A stretch of 64,000 bases of DNA from Breviolum minutum Mf 1.05b.01 (GCA_000507305.1 DF240182.1:62001-126000); one strand, 5' to 3'. Counted from the first letter of the stretch, positions 23,424 to 34,296 are shown. The notes: a model not told the origin generated them from the letters alone. Numbers and translations are program-made.

Positions 23424-23530
23424 TACACTCCGGTAAACTAACATAGCAATGGAAAATGGACCCCTTGAAGATGTATATTCTATTGAAAATGGTGATATTC
23501 CAGCCAGCTATGTTAGTTTACCAGAGGGTA
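23424..23530. repeat. Fold-back MITE family C (TACACTCC / CTAACATAG)
   Basis: Left arm TACACTCCGGTAAACTAACA, right arm GCTATGTTAGTTTACCAGAG. Clear copies at 29818-29921, 34532-34635, 36890-37000, 51363-51473 and 52709-52822; degraded ones near 4195-4322, 6735-6855, 27290-27425, 37160-37290, 40870-40985, 60690-60790 and 62260-62370. The centre often holds ATGGTTGGAAGA. Confidence 0.8.
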
Positions 23531-23641
23531 TCTCCTTCTCGGATTTGTTTTTGTTACCTACTAGTAGCTCTCCACCCAAAGCATCTCTTTTTATTAAAAG
23601 GCATGTTTGATACATTTTGATACCACTCTTGTCGCCACCAG

Positions 23642-23765
23642 GTGTGAATCCATCTCAAGTTACCTTGGTTGGGACACTCAAATTTTCCCAGTTGGAAGGG
23701 GGTGGTTGTACGGTCACGAAAAAAATGGATGCATTTGAAACTCGGTGGGATATTTACGTTTAGCA
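23642..23765 (+). CDS. Candidate exon with unresolved frame
   Basis: Acceptor CGCCACCAG and an excellent CAG/GTAAGG donor flank 124 nt. One frame reads NPSQVTLVGTLKFSQLEGGG and meets TAG two codons before the donor. A second reads SISSYLGWDTQIFPVGRGWL and stops earlier. The third is open only in the 3' half. The splice signals are better than the coding evidence. Confidence 0.35.
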
Positions 23766-23876
23766 GGTAAGGAGATGGTTCAAAGGGTTATTTCGGGAAG
23801 TTGTAAAAAAATTGAAAGACTTAAAACAGTGAGAAGAGCCAAATAAAACTCATGTTCCAATTGCTATGATTCTATT

Positions 23877-24161
23877 TTGCATTTTGCTCGAAATATAGAA
23901 TTATATAGTTGTTCCAACTCCTTTCTTTTGCAAAATATGTTTTGGAAGCAAGCTATCAGTGTTTGTCATATATCGGACACTCTTTTGGCAATGACCCAAT
24001 CCACATTTGCCGGATTCAGAAGCATAGCTGTGAATATACCAACAGTATCTGCTGATACTTGGATACAACGCTCATACCAGTCAGCTCAATATCATGATAA
24101 TCCGGATCCACAATTTTCTCGTGTGAAAGATCGGGGTACTTTGATATACATTGCTGATTGA
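23877..24161 (+). CDS. Open frame, doubtful exon
   Basis: 95 codons without a stop. The 3' part (FAGFRSIAVNIPTVSADTWI onward) looks more protein-like than the 5' part. No donor or acceptor clearly bounds it. Confidence 0.2.
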   Translation: MHFARNIELYSCSNSFLLQNMFWKQAISVCHISDTLLAMTQSTFAGFRSIAVNIPTVSADTWIQRSYQSAQYHDNPDPQFSRVKDRGTLIYIAD

Positions 24162-24550
24162 TTTTTTGGTATTACAAGTTGGTAGCCACGGATTTCATGT
24201 TCCATGTTGGTTTCCCCCTTGTTGGAACAGATTTGTTGAAATTAGCCTTTGCTTAAGTGATGGTTAGCCAGTTCATGATTCAACTAGGTAGTGGTTTCCA
24301 ACATGTTTATTGTCACCCCTTGGGACAGATTCCCGTTTGGACGAATATTTTTTCAACTGGGTTGAAACCACCAACTAGTTCAACCGTGCTACACCCTGGA
24401 GGATTAATATGGAACCTACAAATCACCCATTTAGAAAGGAGAATGATCTGAACCAAACCTCCATGATTATGTTCCATGTTAAAAATTTAGGGGTGTATGA
24501 CTTGTTTGTTTCAACGTGGTCAACCGTTGATTTTTCCGACTTCCAAGCAG

Positions 24551-24661
24551 GTAACTTGGTTAAAACTACTTGGGCGATGTGGTGCCTATGATGAAGCCTT
24601 CCAAGTGGTCAAGAAGCTCAATGATTTGAGCAATCGAAAAAGGGACCCCTGGATGTTTAGG
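24551..24661 (+). CDS. PPR exon, 37 codons
   Basis: Acceptor TTCCAAGCAG, then VTWLKLLGRCGAYDEAFQVV and KKLNDLSNRK. L-L-G-R-C-G-A-Y-D-E-A-F-Q-V-V is a standard PPR helix pair and would follow the 18273 exon in the usual repeat order. Phase 0 at both ends if the GTATAT donor is used. The last six codons overlap the start of a family F repeat, so the true donor may be slightly upstream. Confidence 0.65.
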
Positions 24662-24850
24662 GTATATAGGGGATAATACTACCCAGTTATATCCAGTTAT
24701 GTGAGGATTATGATAAACCATCATTACCTGGCTATTTTTTGTGACCTTTTTGGGATGGTTAAGTGACCCTTTCAGAGGTTAAGTGACCTTCAACTGGGGC
24801 AAAGATTACTTTGAATCACCCGGTATAAGGATCCCTATCAAACAAGCAGT
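24662..24850 (+). repeat. Repeat family F (GGGTATATAGGGGA)
   Basis: Starts GGATGTTTAGGGTATATAGG and continues with ATACTACC and GGATTATGATAAACC. Similar blocks at 7149-7235, 38221-38309 and 59575-59660. The 38221 copy shows inverted ends (GGTTGTTTAGGG and AACAACC). Confidence 0.6.
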
Positions 24851-25044
24851 ATAACCTATCTAAAACTGGTAGGGATCTGGTAGGGGCCCACCATTCCTAA
24901 AGTCCAACATGAAATGAAGTGCCTGGTCTTGTTTGGATCATCCTTTTTTAAAGGATTCCCGATCCTGTCAAACAAGCAAAGTTTGGTCCACTTGGACTTT
25001 CTGGAGAGTATGTAGTGGAAACTTTTGAACGGGCTGGTTTTCAG

Positions 25045-25121
25045 GGAGGGTTCGAGCCGTTTTGCTTCGGAGCATCATTGGATAACCCCAGCAAACGCAT
25101 TGAAATTGCCAGGTGCCGAGG
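25045..25121 (+). CDS. Candidate exon joined in phase to 25713
   Basis: Acceptor GGTTTTCAG, then GGFEPFCFGASLDNPSKRIE and IARCR, then a GTAAAC donor. Two leftover bases plus the first base at 25713 make Gly, and the frame then continues for 25 codons to a stop. The protein-like composition and phase match support it, but no family is recognised and PPR exons lie on both sides. Confidence 0.35.
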
Positions 25122-25712
25122 GTAAACAGAAACTCCAGCTGAACTAAGTCTCATTTAAATTTATTTGAACTATGGGATTCCAAACAGGAAGTCTTTAGTT
25201 CCTTAGATGTTTGATGTGGTGCTGATGCATTTTGACTTATGTGACACCACTATATAAAAGTGTTTGACTTGCAGTGACTGAAACTTCACCAGCTGATCAA
25301 AAATGAAAGATCCCTGCCTCTTTTGAGTATGCATATATATATATATGTCTATATATATTTGTATTTACAATATTTACATATATGGCGGGATGAATTCCAA
25401 ATGTGTATAGTTGGAACACTGAGCCGCATCATCAGAATCTTGATATTTTGTGTTGAACAAGGCTTTCATGGTGCCTAATATCTTGATCTTGAGGTTGTTG
25501 TCCTTGATCAAATGCTGCTCATTTTGAAGAAAGCTTTCTTGCGATTCTGTCTGTGGACAATCCTGCAACACCAGGGATGTATGAAACTACAAAATCAATG
25601 GGAAAACCAACAAACACCCCAAGTGGTAATCGCTGGATGTGGACCCTTCATGAACGGTTTATCATTCTTAAGGCATGTTTTTTTTCCGCTCATAGTCATC
25701 GTGACTTTCCAG

Positions 25713-25791
25713 TAAAGATCCGCAACCTTGGTCGGATGAGATCCTCAAGAAAGAATTTTGTGAGACATGGAGACATGATCCAGAAGCATAA
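25713..25791 (+). CDS. Candidate terminal exon
   Basis: Acceptor GACTTTCCAG, then KDPQPWSDEILKKEFCETWR and HDPEA before TAA. A different phase is also open to a donor at 25793, so the assignment is provisional. Confidence 0.35.
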
Positions 25792-26109
25792 GGTCCAAGA
25801 AGTAGTTGTTTTTCCAAAATTTTGGGGGAATGCCAAGGCTTCATATATATATATATATGCGTGAAAATCTCAAGTTGCAGGGAAAAATGAGCTAAGTCCA
25901 AGTTTACGATGTTGTTGAGGTTCCTTCGACAGACGTGACTGGGTGGCCTTTCCTTATCCTTCCCCTATAGCTAAGTGGTTTTAATCATGTGTTTCTGTGT
26001 GATTTTCATCCCTACATGATAACACAGTAACAATTTTCATCACTATTAGTGATCAAACATCCCAGACAACAAATATCACAGATAACAAACATATTATTTT
26101 CATCCTTAG

Positions 26110-26351
26110 GGGACATACACTTTGTGCCCTTAAGTGAATCTGTTCAACGCGGTGGTTCCGGTTGTTTCCGAAACACCAAGGAACTGCGAAAGTCTTTACA
26201 ACTGCAAGCCATCAGTGATTCATTATACCTGCCTTATGAGCGGCTGTTTTCGGGCCAAAAATTACGACCAGGTGCGAAGAAACTGAAGAAACTGAACAAG
26301 ATTTTTTTGGAGGACGGGGAGGATTTTCATGATATCAGGGGACAGATATAA
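26110..26351 (+). CDS. Candidate 80-codon exon, basic and helical, unknown
   Basis: Pyrimidine-rich acceptor CATCCTTAG, then GDIHFVPLSESVQRGGSGCF and a Lys/Leu-rich run LRPGAKKLKKLNKIFLEDGE, ending at TAA (26349). Composition is convincingly protein-like and the frame is among the longest here with a good acceptor. It could be a last exon or end at an unseen donor. It does not fit the PPR register between 24551 and 26536. Confidence 0.4.
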
Positions 26352-26407
26352 CTATCTAGTTTCCCTGAAACTAACATAACCCTTGAATGATTTGTGCTTG
26401 GGAAACG

Positions 26408-26471
26408 TATATGATATATCTACCTACATGTTCCATAGAAAAACAACAACATGTAGATAGGTAAATATACC
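26408..26471. repeat. Fold-back family D copy
   Basis: Arms with ATCTACCTACATGTT and inverted AACATGTAGATAGGT around a short A-rich loop, between a candidate exon and the PPR exon at 26536. Confidence 0.75.
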
Positions 26472-26535
26472 ACTCCCATGGCTCCCGATGGGTTTGTCTT
26501 CCACCCACCGGCTTTGAAAACCATTCATTTTGCAG

Positions 26536-26583
26536 GCTTGGCTTGCCTATGAATTAATGAAGGAAAATGGTGTTCAAGCAGAT
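26536..26583 (+). CDS. PPR exon, 16 codons
   Basis: Acceptor CATTTTGCAG, then AWLAYELMKENGVQAD and a GTCACT donor. Joined in phase to 27195 it gives ENGVQADETTMSTLIAGM, a perfect PPR junction. Without splicing the frame runs on 30 codons to TAG at 26674, but that reading breaks the repeat. Confidence 0.75.
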
Positions 26584-27194
26584 GTCACTTTGCTTCACGT
26601 GGTCTGTGGCAAATTTTTCGAGGTGAAAATCTTGGCACAGCAGGAAGGCGCCCCGGTTTTTGGCATTCCCAAATAGATGGCCTTGTTTTCAGGATATAGA
26701 CTCTAGAGTTCATAGTGTACTGATATGCCGTAATTTCCAAGCTTGATTTTGCTTACCTTTTCTTCTCCCTGTAGTTTAAGGTGATAAGTAACAGGAATCG
26801 TGATTGTTGCAAGCTGATTTCTCCCGTGTATCCCTATCGAATTGTTCGAGGTGGTGGTTTCGCAGATTTTCATGTTTACCCTTGCTGGGGGAAATGTTCC
26901 AATTTGATTTAAACAAAAATCAAATGGGTGGAATCACCAAGTATTGCATTTAAATTCACAAGCACAGGGTGTTTCACTTTGAAAATGGCATCAAGAATTC
27001 ACCCCTTTATTTACGATGGACTTCACGTATACCACCCCTGAAGATTAACATTTTGCACAGAATCATGAAGGTTTGGTTCTGATCATGTTCCTTTCTAAAT
27101 GGGTGATTTGTAGGTTCCAGGCGTGAATCTTCTAGGGAAAAACCTGAAGGTTGATCCCATCCAAAATCCACACCGTTACGTTCAACGACCTTAG

Positions 27195-27265
27195 GAGACG
27201 ACCATGTCAACCTTGATTGCTGGTATGGTGCAAGGACAGCAGTGGAGCAAGGCCATTTGGTTGGA
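27195..27265 (+). CDS. PPR exon, 71 nt
   Basis: Acceptor CGACCTTAG, then ETTMSTLIAGMVQGQQWSKA and IWLE, closing near GTTGTG. T-M-S-T-L-I-A-G-M plus Q-Q-W-S-K-A-I is the two-helix PPR pattern. It is the last repeat-like exon found on this strand; the gene end was not located. Confidence 0.7.
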
Positions 27266-28030
27266 GTTGTGAAGGGGGTAAGAGTGTTGGGAGTTGATAA
27301 AGGCCCCCTGAAACTATACATGGCACCTGAAAATGGGGGGAATCCCCTGGAAGTTTGGAGGTTCCTAGATATTGGAAAGTGCCATTTTTTAGGGGGCGAT
27401 TTGTTAGTTTTAGGGAGGGTAAATGATTTTGTTTCCCTAAGGATCCAGAGCTGTCCCGGTCGAGTAGGATTGATGGTCTCAATCCCATCCCCATGTCATA
27501 GGATTCAGTCCGTGTAATCCTTTCCAAAAGGTTTCCGTGATTTGGTAATCTCAGGGTTTGGTGGTTTGGTCAGAAATGGTAACAAGTCAAGCCTGGTTGT
27601 GCTTAATTTCTCACGATAAATAAAGGACTATTTCAACGCACCAGTTCAACCTTCACTATTAGCTGAAGCTAAGACCGGCCTTTCAGCACCAAATTGAATG
27701 GCTGGTCATCCGGAGAAGGCGTTTCCAACGTGATACTCCCGTCATACCGTGATGCATGTGAATTGAAGGCTTACCGAGGCAGTACCGCTTACACCCCCGA
27801 AATCTAACATAGATACCAAAAATGATGGTTGGGACAAGGAATCTCCTTTCAAACATGGCTATTTTGGATATCTATGTGGATTTCAGGGGTATGATGTAAA
27901 GAAGATAGATGCAGTGTCTATACATATGTTTGCTATTCTCAGATTCAGCATCTACACGTGTTGCTTTCAGATTGGTAGAATGAAGCCTCCAAAACTGATG
28001 TAGTACCAAACAACATGGGCGCATATCGCA

Positions 28031-28126
28031 ATGACAGGCCATCCATTGGTTTCTTCACATGCATCTTTCCCGTGTGTTAAAATTGCTGCATTTACGGGGG
28101 TAGTCATTGGTCACAGTTCTGCTTGA
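28031..28126 (+). CDS. Weak short open frame
   Basis: ATG-initiated MTGHPLVSSHASFPCVKIAA followed by 11 codons and TGA. Composition is plausible for an exon fragment, but no donor or partner exon is evident. Confidence 0.2.
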   Translation: MTGHPLVSSHASFPCVKIAAFTGVVIGHSSA

Positions 28127-28200
28127 TCGATATTGACGTGAAGGGTGATTCCGTGCCCCCGGAACCATTAAGATCATGTAACTGTACCATATGTTCACAT

Positions 28201-28300
28201 ACCAGCACCTTCAAGTCGGGGTGCCAAATGGTTCCTAAAGGGTGTCAATTCACCATTCCTTAGGGTTTGTTCATGGCACCCTGACTGGAAGGTCCAGGTA
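28201..28300. repeat. Fold-back family H (CAGCACCTTCAAGTCGGGGTG)
   Basis: Left arm ACCAGCACCTTCAAGTCGGG, right arm CCTGACTGGAAGGTCCAGGT. A second, better-preserved copy lies at 30470-30584 with AATGGTTCC near the centre of both. Confidence 0.8.
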
Positions 28301-28869
28301 CAACTGATGTTCTAGTTTCAGAATGTATGATGTTTATGTTTGTATATGTTTTGGGTGTTGTTTGCATTGGAACTGAGATGAAGGTTAAGTTATGGTTGTA
28401 GATGATATCTTGAGAGGCTCTATTGTTCTTTTGTTTTGAAAGAAGAATAATATAGACCTACAGTTGCACATCAACTACTGTAAAATATGCAATGTCTCTC
28501 ACTGGACGACAAATTTGGTATGAGCGACTTGAAATAGTTGGTATCTAAATATGTTTGTCTTCTATATTAAGCCTCTTGTCTCGCTCATATTGACATCTTG
28601 CATTTGACATAATCTATATTTTACTGTTGTGATGTCTATACGATATTTGTTTGATGTTCTGCATGTGTATGATTTCGGTTGCTTGATCTTTCATATGATG
28701 TTTATTTCACATAAGACTTGTATGACATGACATGACTTTTAAATGCACCATCACCTATACTTAATCTATATAAAGCACACCCCTCCCCATTTCATGAAAA
28801 ACAATCCCACCACTTAGCACACCCAACACATCGCCGAAACGCGGTGAAATGTCATCGGTATTTTCATAG

Positions 28870-28993
28870 GTGCTGGCCTTAGTCGGCGCGGCGAGCGTCG
28901 CGCAGCTGCGTCCCTTACGCGGGGTATTGATGTCGATGGAGCGCAACGCCCCTAACGGCGAGGTCTTGAAGTTGAAGGTGCCGGAAAAAACCG
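28870..28993 (+). CDS. GC-rich exon with signal-like start, unknown
   Basis: Acceptor TTTTCATAG and a consensus CCG/GTAAGT donor flank 41 codons. They read VLALVGAASVAQLRPLRGVL then MSMERNAPNGEVLKLKVPEK. The Ala/Leu-rich beginning resembles a signal or transit segment. This is the most GC-rich stretch of its surroundings. The opposite strand is also open over the same bases, as expected in a GC-rich block. The splice signals favour the + strand. Confidence 0.5.
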
Positions 28994-29238
28994 GTAAGTG
29001 GATGAATGACTGGTAAATGACGACTCGGGTGGTGGTTTTTTTCACTCAAAGTTCTTGTTTTAAATTTTCACCAACCATAAAACCCTTGGGTTAAATGGAA
29101 GCCAATTTGACGTAAGCGCATAATTTTAATGAGTTGGGAACCATTTTGCGACAAAAAAAACGGGTTGGATTTCTGCAGAGTCATGGTTGGTTGAGATTGT
29201 GGGAAACATACGCTTTCACCCTGTTTGTTTTTTTTTGG

Positions 29239-29275
<37 letters not shown>

Positions 29276-30005
29276 GATTTACTGGGGGGGATCTGAATTG
29301 AAGGATTGATGCCACTTAGAGGAATTGAAGTACTGTAAATAAAAAAATGCCATGGATTTGATTTAAGGTGTTTTTTTTTCAAAACTTAAGCGTCAGTTCC
29401 CAGACCTGTAGATTGTTTGGTGTCGAGCGCAAGCTGCATATCTAGTTGAAGGCAAAAGATTCACAACTTTCAAATGTAAGGTTCCACAGTTGTTTTTTGA
29501 ATATGTTGATTCCCGCAAAGAATGTTTGTTGAGGATTCTTATTCTTGGTGATCCCTGCAACATTGGGAAAGTTGAAATCAAAGTGGTGTATACCGTATAC
29601 CGTATCATATATTGATAAAGTTATTTATGCTAGTCACATAAAGACTAACACCCATACATGGGTGGATTTTGGGCATCCGTCATTAGAGATCAACAGTTCT
29701 GAGCCATAAATCAGCTGCCAGGAACAAATACTCCTCATTTTCATAGAACTGACTAACCGCTCAGGATTATCTTAGGATCATTTTTGGCCTTACTATCAGA
29801 AGGGGAGGGTACAGTATTACACTCCTGTAAACTAACATAGCCATGGAAAATCCACCATTTTGATGGTATTTACCAGGAAAGATGGGAGTTTTCATGGGCT
29901 ATGGTAGTTTCAGGGAGGATACCCCCCACGACTTTGCCAGCGTTATGAACCACCCTCGTCCTTCAACCACATCGTTCCTAGTATGAAGGTAACTCTCTCC
30001 CCTAG
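28994..30005. other. Non-coding stretch with repeats
   Basis: Holds a degraded family A-like block at about 29028-29140, the (GTT)n run, a short palindromic GTATACC cluster near 29588 and a family C hairpin at 29818-29921. A possible exon at 29390-29450 is too weak to call. Confidence 0.5.
29236..29275 (+). repeat. (GTT)n microsatellite
   Basis: About 13 uninterrupted GTT units. Confidence 0.95.
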
Positions 30006-30124
30006 GCCTTGCTTAAAGCACGCAGCTGAGCTTGACTGTGGGCATGGTCAGCCGTCAAAAAAATTGTTGGCTGCTGGGAAGAAGTGGGGGCTGGCATTAA
30101 AGCACCACAAGTATAGTAATTCGT
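30006..30124 (+). CDS. Candidate exon, Lys/His-rich, unknown
   Basis: Strong acceptor CTCTCCCCTAG, then PCLKHAAELDCGHGQPSKKL and LAAGKKWGLALKHHK, then a GTAAGG donor. Both sites are good and the frame is distinctive. A later acceptor at 30018 is possible. Identity unknown. Confidence 0.45.
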
Positions 30125-30974
30125 GTAAGGAGGTTATGCAAAATAGTGGGGGAACCCGCAAATGATCAGAAATTCGGATACTGTACCCCCCCCACCCATC
30201 TCAAAAATATGCTCGTCAAATTGGATCATTTCCCCATTTTTTGGGTGAACATACAAAAATAGTTGACACCACCACCTAGTTGGATGTACCCCCCCCCAAA
30301 CTGTACATTTCCAATTTTTGGTACCACTCTTTTGGACAAACTCCATATTCATAAATCTTATATCTTTCGTATAACACCCGGTGCCTAATCCCTTCATGAT
30401 TGGAGAGTTCCGTTCCGGAAGTTGGGAGCTGATTAAAACCGCACCAAAAAAAAGAAACATCAAACAACTACCAGCACCTTCAAGTCGGGGTGCCAAATGG
30501 TTCCGTTCCTAAAGGGTGGTGTCTCCCTTCACCATTCCTATAGGGTTTAAATTTAAATGGCACCCCGACTGGAAGGTCCAGGTATGGGGAGGTGAGTTTA
30601 AGCATAGGTATTTCGTGGTTTTTACACATGACACAAATTCTCACCTTGGCTTAATGACAACATGGACTGGACGTAAGGATGGGAGGTCCACGGTAACTGT
30701 TTGTTTCCTCCCGTATCTTCTGGGACATAGATATTTTGGTTGCATATCACACTGCTTCTTTTGCTTGTTTTGGGTTGGAAAAAACCCGAAAAAAGTGATA
30801 AACTCCCTTTTCATGCAAGGATTACTTTTGGAGCATTCCAATGGGTGTAACGACCCCGTCGATGAAGCAAATTCATTGGATTCCTCTTGTTATGACTCCA
30901 TAAATGTATTGGACTGTATTGGAAAGGTGTGGAATTTCCAGTTTCAGCCCATCCTAATTGCCAGACAATAGCAG

Positions 30975-31069
30975 TTGCACTAAACCGCTCGACCATTTTC
31001 GACTTTGTCGACTTGGCTCAAAGGACCAGCCGCAGAGATGTCTACTCTGTAGCTTTGAGAGAGATGTTG
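30975..31069 (+). CDS. Candidate exon, PPR/TPR-like
   Basis: After CAATAGCAG the frame reads ALNRSTIFDFVDLAQRTSRR then DVYSVALREML, with a GTTTGA donor. R-D-V-Y-S-V-A-L-R-E-M is reminiscent of a repeat first helix, but one motif alone is not diagnostic. Confidence 0.4.
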
Positions 31070-32290
31070 GTTTGATGTTTGATCCAAAAAGGTTAACCAA
31101 AATAGAGTCTTCCAAATTGTAGGAATTCCAAGGAACGTGAGACAAGGTTAATCACGTTGATTCATGATTTTGCATAATGCACATCTCAATGTCGCCCCAA
31201 TTATCCTAGAAGACTGGCAGTTCCCAAGTCTAAAGCCGTTCAAGGTAAAGTTGATTTGTTGTTATCTATAGTCAATTCATCTAGTTATATAGCCACATCT
31301 ATTCAACAAAAATACCATCGAACCAAAGGCCAAGAAGGCCGTTTTGTACAAATTTGGGACCAAGGCCAACAAGATGATAAACCTTCCAACTTGACAACTC
31401 TTCAACCAAACACCTTCAAAAAATACATCTTTGGAATTTCAAACACCCTGAAACTCCAACCGCAGAGCGGCTCTACCGATTCCAGCCATGGCCATTGGTC
31501 GTTTGTTGTTCCTGGAGGTTTGGAGGATTTCAGTGACTAATTCCCAAAATACGCCGTGAAACTGATGTGATTAGAAAGTAGGAAACCCTAAAAGGGACGG
31601 TCGGGGTTCTTACTTTTTGAGACTCCAATTCAATTTGGGTCGCTGATGTATTTTTGGTTTGCATTCACTGCAAAATTATAATTACATGAGATCGTTTTTA
31701 CGTCACGTCAATTCAGAAGGCGAGTGCAGAAATTGATGATTCATCATGATTCCAATCGCGATTCGGTTTGCCTCACTTTTGAAGGATCTCTATAGATCTC
31801 TATACACCTTCTTGACAAGGGAGAATTGTGGTCCTGGTAGAAATACATGATGACCCGTGCATCAAAAACATCCCGCATGTGCTAGGATATACGCACGCAA
31901 GCGGAGCATAGAGTTTTTTTAGATTCGATTTTTTTGTACAGAAATATGTAATCCAGCAGCAGTGGCTTTGCACAGGCCAACCGACATGCCGTGCATGATT
32001 CATATGAGTGATTTAAAGGAAGATATGATAGGTCCTTTTTGATCATAGAATTGTGGTTTATGGCATAGCATGGCATACCCATACTCTCAGACACGCGGAG
32101 TCGGGATGATCCACGTACTTTGCATGAACCCCTTGACTTGAAATTGTTTGAAGCGAGTTACTCATTATGAAGGTGTTGTATTACCTACTGTCGATAAGTA
32201 TACCAATCCCACGCCAGTCTGAGGGTGTTAGTTCTTTATATCCAAAAAGAAAACGGTTGAAGATATTGATTCTATGATATCCTCATGCAG
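31070..32290. other. Mostly non-coding
   Basis: Two overlapping open frames near 31256-31540 (one reading KLQPQSGSTDSSHGHWSFVV) lack a donor that would choose between them. The rest shows no gene. Confidence 0.4.
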
Positions 32291-32356
32291 AGGCACCAAA
32301 CCATGTCCCGAAAGGAAGCTTTGGACGGTTGGACTCTGGACTCTTCGATTTCCAGG
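32291..32356 (+). CDS. Candidate exon with two open frames
   Basis: Acceptor CCTCATGCAG and donor GTGGTC bound 66 nt. Frame 1 reads RHQTMSRKEALDGWTLDSSI; frame 2 reads EAPNHVPKGSFGRLDSGLFD. The signals suggest an exon but the frame is undecided. Confidence 0.35.
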
Positions 32357-33205
32357 GTGGTCAATGTGTATCTTGTTGATGGACAACTCATTTGACTAAT
32401 CAGTTGAGCTGGTTGAAACTTTCAATGTTTTTCATCTTTCGTATATTTATTAACTGTTAGTACCATATCAACTGATGAGCCGAAATACTTGTTCATCAAT
32501 AATAGCAAAAAAAGGTAGTTGTATTGACATACTGGTCCATTGCCACGTTTGTTTATCATGGAATACACGGTGTTTTGTTTGTGGATGTCTTGGTGTTTCC
32601 TGCCTCCGAATGTTTGTTAATTTCATTTGGAAAAGGTTTCATAATGGTTTTGCAAATGCCATATATAGATATATAGTCTATAGTCTATAGTAAGAACTGA
32701 AAGAGTTCAATTCCAGCAACACCTTCAAATTTGGCTAGAAATTCTCCACCACTAAATTGTGGTTAAAGTTCCTCCTTACGACTCTGGATTCGTTCCTTTT
32801 GCTTGTTTTCGGGGTGTTGGATGCGGTGGGTGACCGAAAGTCTGTTTGCCTAACAAAGTTTGTAAAAAAACGCTTGTAAATTTTTGGAGGATTTGAAAAT
32901 ATTTGGAAAATATGTTTAGCTTGACGGTGACTAATTTTCCTTTTCCAAAACGGGATGAAACGGATGACACTGTAAGTTTCCTAAGGTTTACCTACAAGAT
33001 AAATCCCCCCTACCAGTCCTAAATGGTATTATAATATAATATTTATAATTCTTATAAACATTCTGAAAGATGGGTATTTCCCTGGGGTGAAGTAAGCCCC
33101 TACCTCATTAGGGGGGGCTATAGTATGTCACCCCATTTATAACTGGCGAAACCCATCTCGTGAAGGTTTCACCCTGATTCCCTCCACAATTTACTGACCT
33201 TCCAG

Positions 33206-33334
33206 GCCTTGTTGAGGCGCTTTTCGTGTTTGGATGGGAAACAGGGGGGTAACAACAAGATGGTAAACAAGGATGGTTTCCAGGGGGATTACGTGATACC
33301 TATTAAAGACCTATCAATTGTCAACCTTAATTGA
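33206..33334 (+). CDS. Candidate exon, unknown
   Basis: Acceptor GACCTTCCAG, then ALLRRFSCLDGKQGGNNKMV and a polar continuation to TGA 43 codons on. No donor needed if it is terminal. Confidence 0.3.
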   Translation, partial: ALLRRFSCLDGKQGGNNKMVNKDGFQGDYVIPIKDLSIVNLN

Positions 33335-34192
33335 TCTTGATCTACTGAAAAATCATGAAAATCCATATGATGTTCAAATTGAGAAAGGTCCTTTTTATCA
33401 TCTCCACTGTGTTTGAGATGGTACTGATTCGATTTCTACCTGCAGTGCTGAAAGGGTTCATGTGGGACATCTAACTTCCAGGTGTTTTAAACCCCAGGAG
33501 GTAGCGCAAATGACCATGCCATGAGGGAAATACAGAACCTTTAGCTGTACGGGAGTAGATGGGAATAGAGTGGAATAGTAAATTTATTTTGATAGTTCCG
33601 ACTGATTCAAATCTTGTCAATCTTGTTTCGGTTTTGAACCATCCCAAGCGGAGCTTCCATCATTGGAATCTTGTGGTATCTATGTGTATATCATATCTAT
33701 GATTAAATATTGTACTCAATGTTTTTTTGTGCGTTGCCAGAAGAGCATTGAAGGACATTTTCAATCAGAGCATCCATCATTCATGTTTAATTCCGTGTGT
33801 CAGTTGTAACGCAGGTGTTGTTGGTTGTTTGGTGATTCGCCTTGGCACCATTTTTCAATTTTGGGAAACAGTCATTTTCAGCCCGGAAAACTAAGATAGA
33901 ACCTGAATGAAGAAGGCCCCTTGGAAAAGGACATGCATGCACAAATCATGAATTTTGGGCTTCCACTGTTAGTTTTCGGGTGTTGTATATGGTTGTTTCC
34001 AAAAATAATGGTACCCCCAAATCATCCATTTTAACAGGGTTTTCCATCATAAACCATCCATTTGGGTAGCCCTATTTTCGGAAACACCCATATTTTGTTG
34101 AAAAAAAATACGCGAGTTTCGCTGCGAGTTTCGGAAACCACCTTGGACCTTGGTCTTCTTGTTGAGCTCTTCGACCAGGTGGAGTGTTTCAG

Positions 34193-34296
34193 CTGTAACA
34201 CACTATGAGCAACCACCTTGTCGGGATGCCCTCAACAAAATGAGGGAAACTGATGTGTTTGCATGGTCACTGGAAGTAGCAGAAAAGATGATGCTT
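34193..34296 (+). CDS. Candidate exon, PPR-like
   Basis: Acceptor AGTGTTTCAG, then VTHYEQPPCRDALNKMRETD and VFAWSLEVAEKMM, then a GTACAA donor. D-A-L-N-K-M and A-W-S-L-E-V-A-E-K-M are compatible with PPR helices. No in-phase partner found. Confidence 0.45.

Larger units (their letters stand above)
6115..27265 (+). other. Span of a multi-exon PPR-protein gene (or two adjacent ones)
   Basis: PPR proteins bind organellar RNA through tandem ~35-residue helical hairpins. Exons at 6115, 6553, 9150, 9867, 10799, 12202, 13447, 15079, 17051, 18273, 24551, 26536 and 27195 read as PPR hairpins on the + strand. The joins 9867-10799-12202-13447 and 26536-27195 keep both reading phase and repeat register. 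Some exons are missing from this reconstruction, for instance between 7999 and 9150, between 13501 and 15079, and just before 24551 and 26536. The first and last exons were not identified. The 6-kb gap between 18381 and 24551 holds other genes, so two PPR genes remain possible. Confidence 0.6.
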
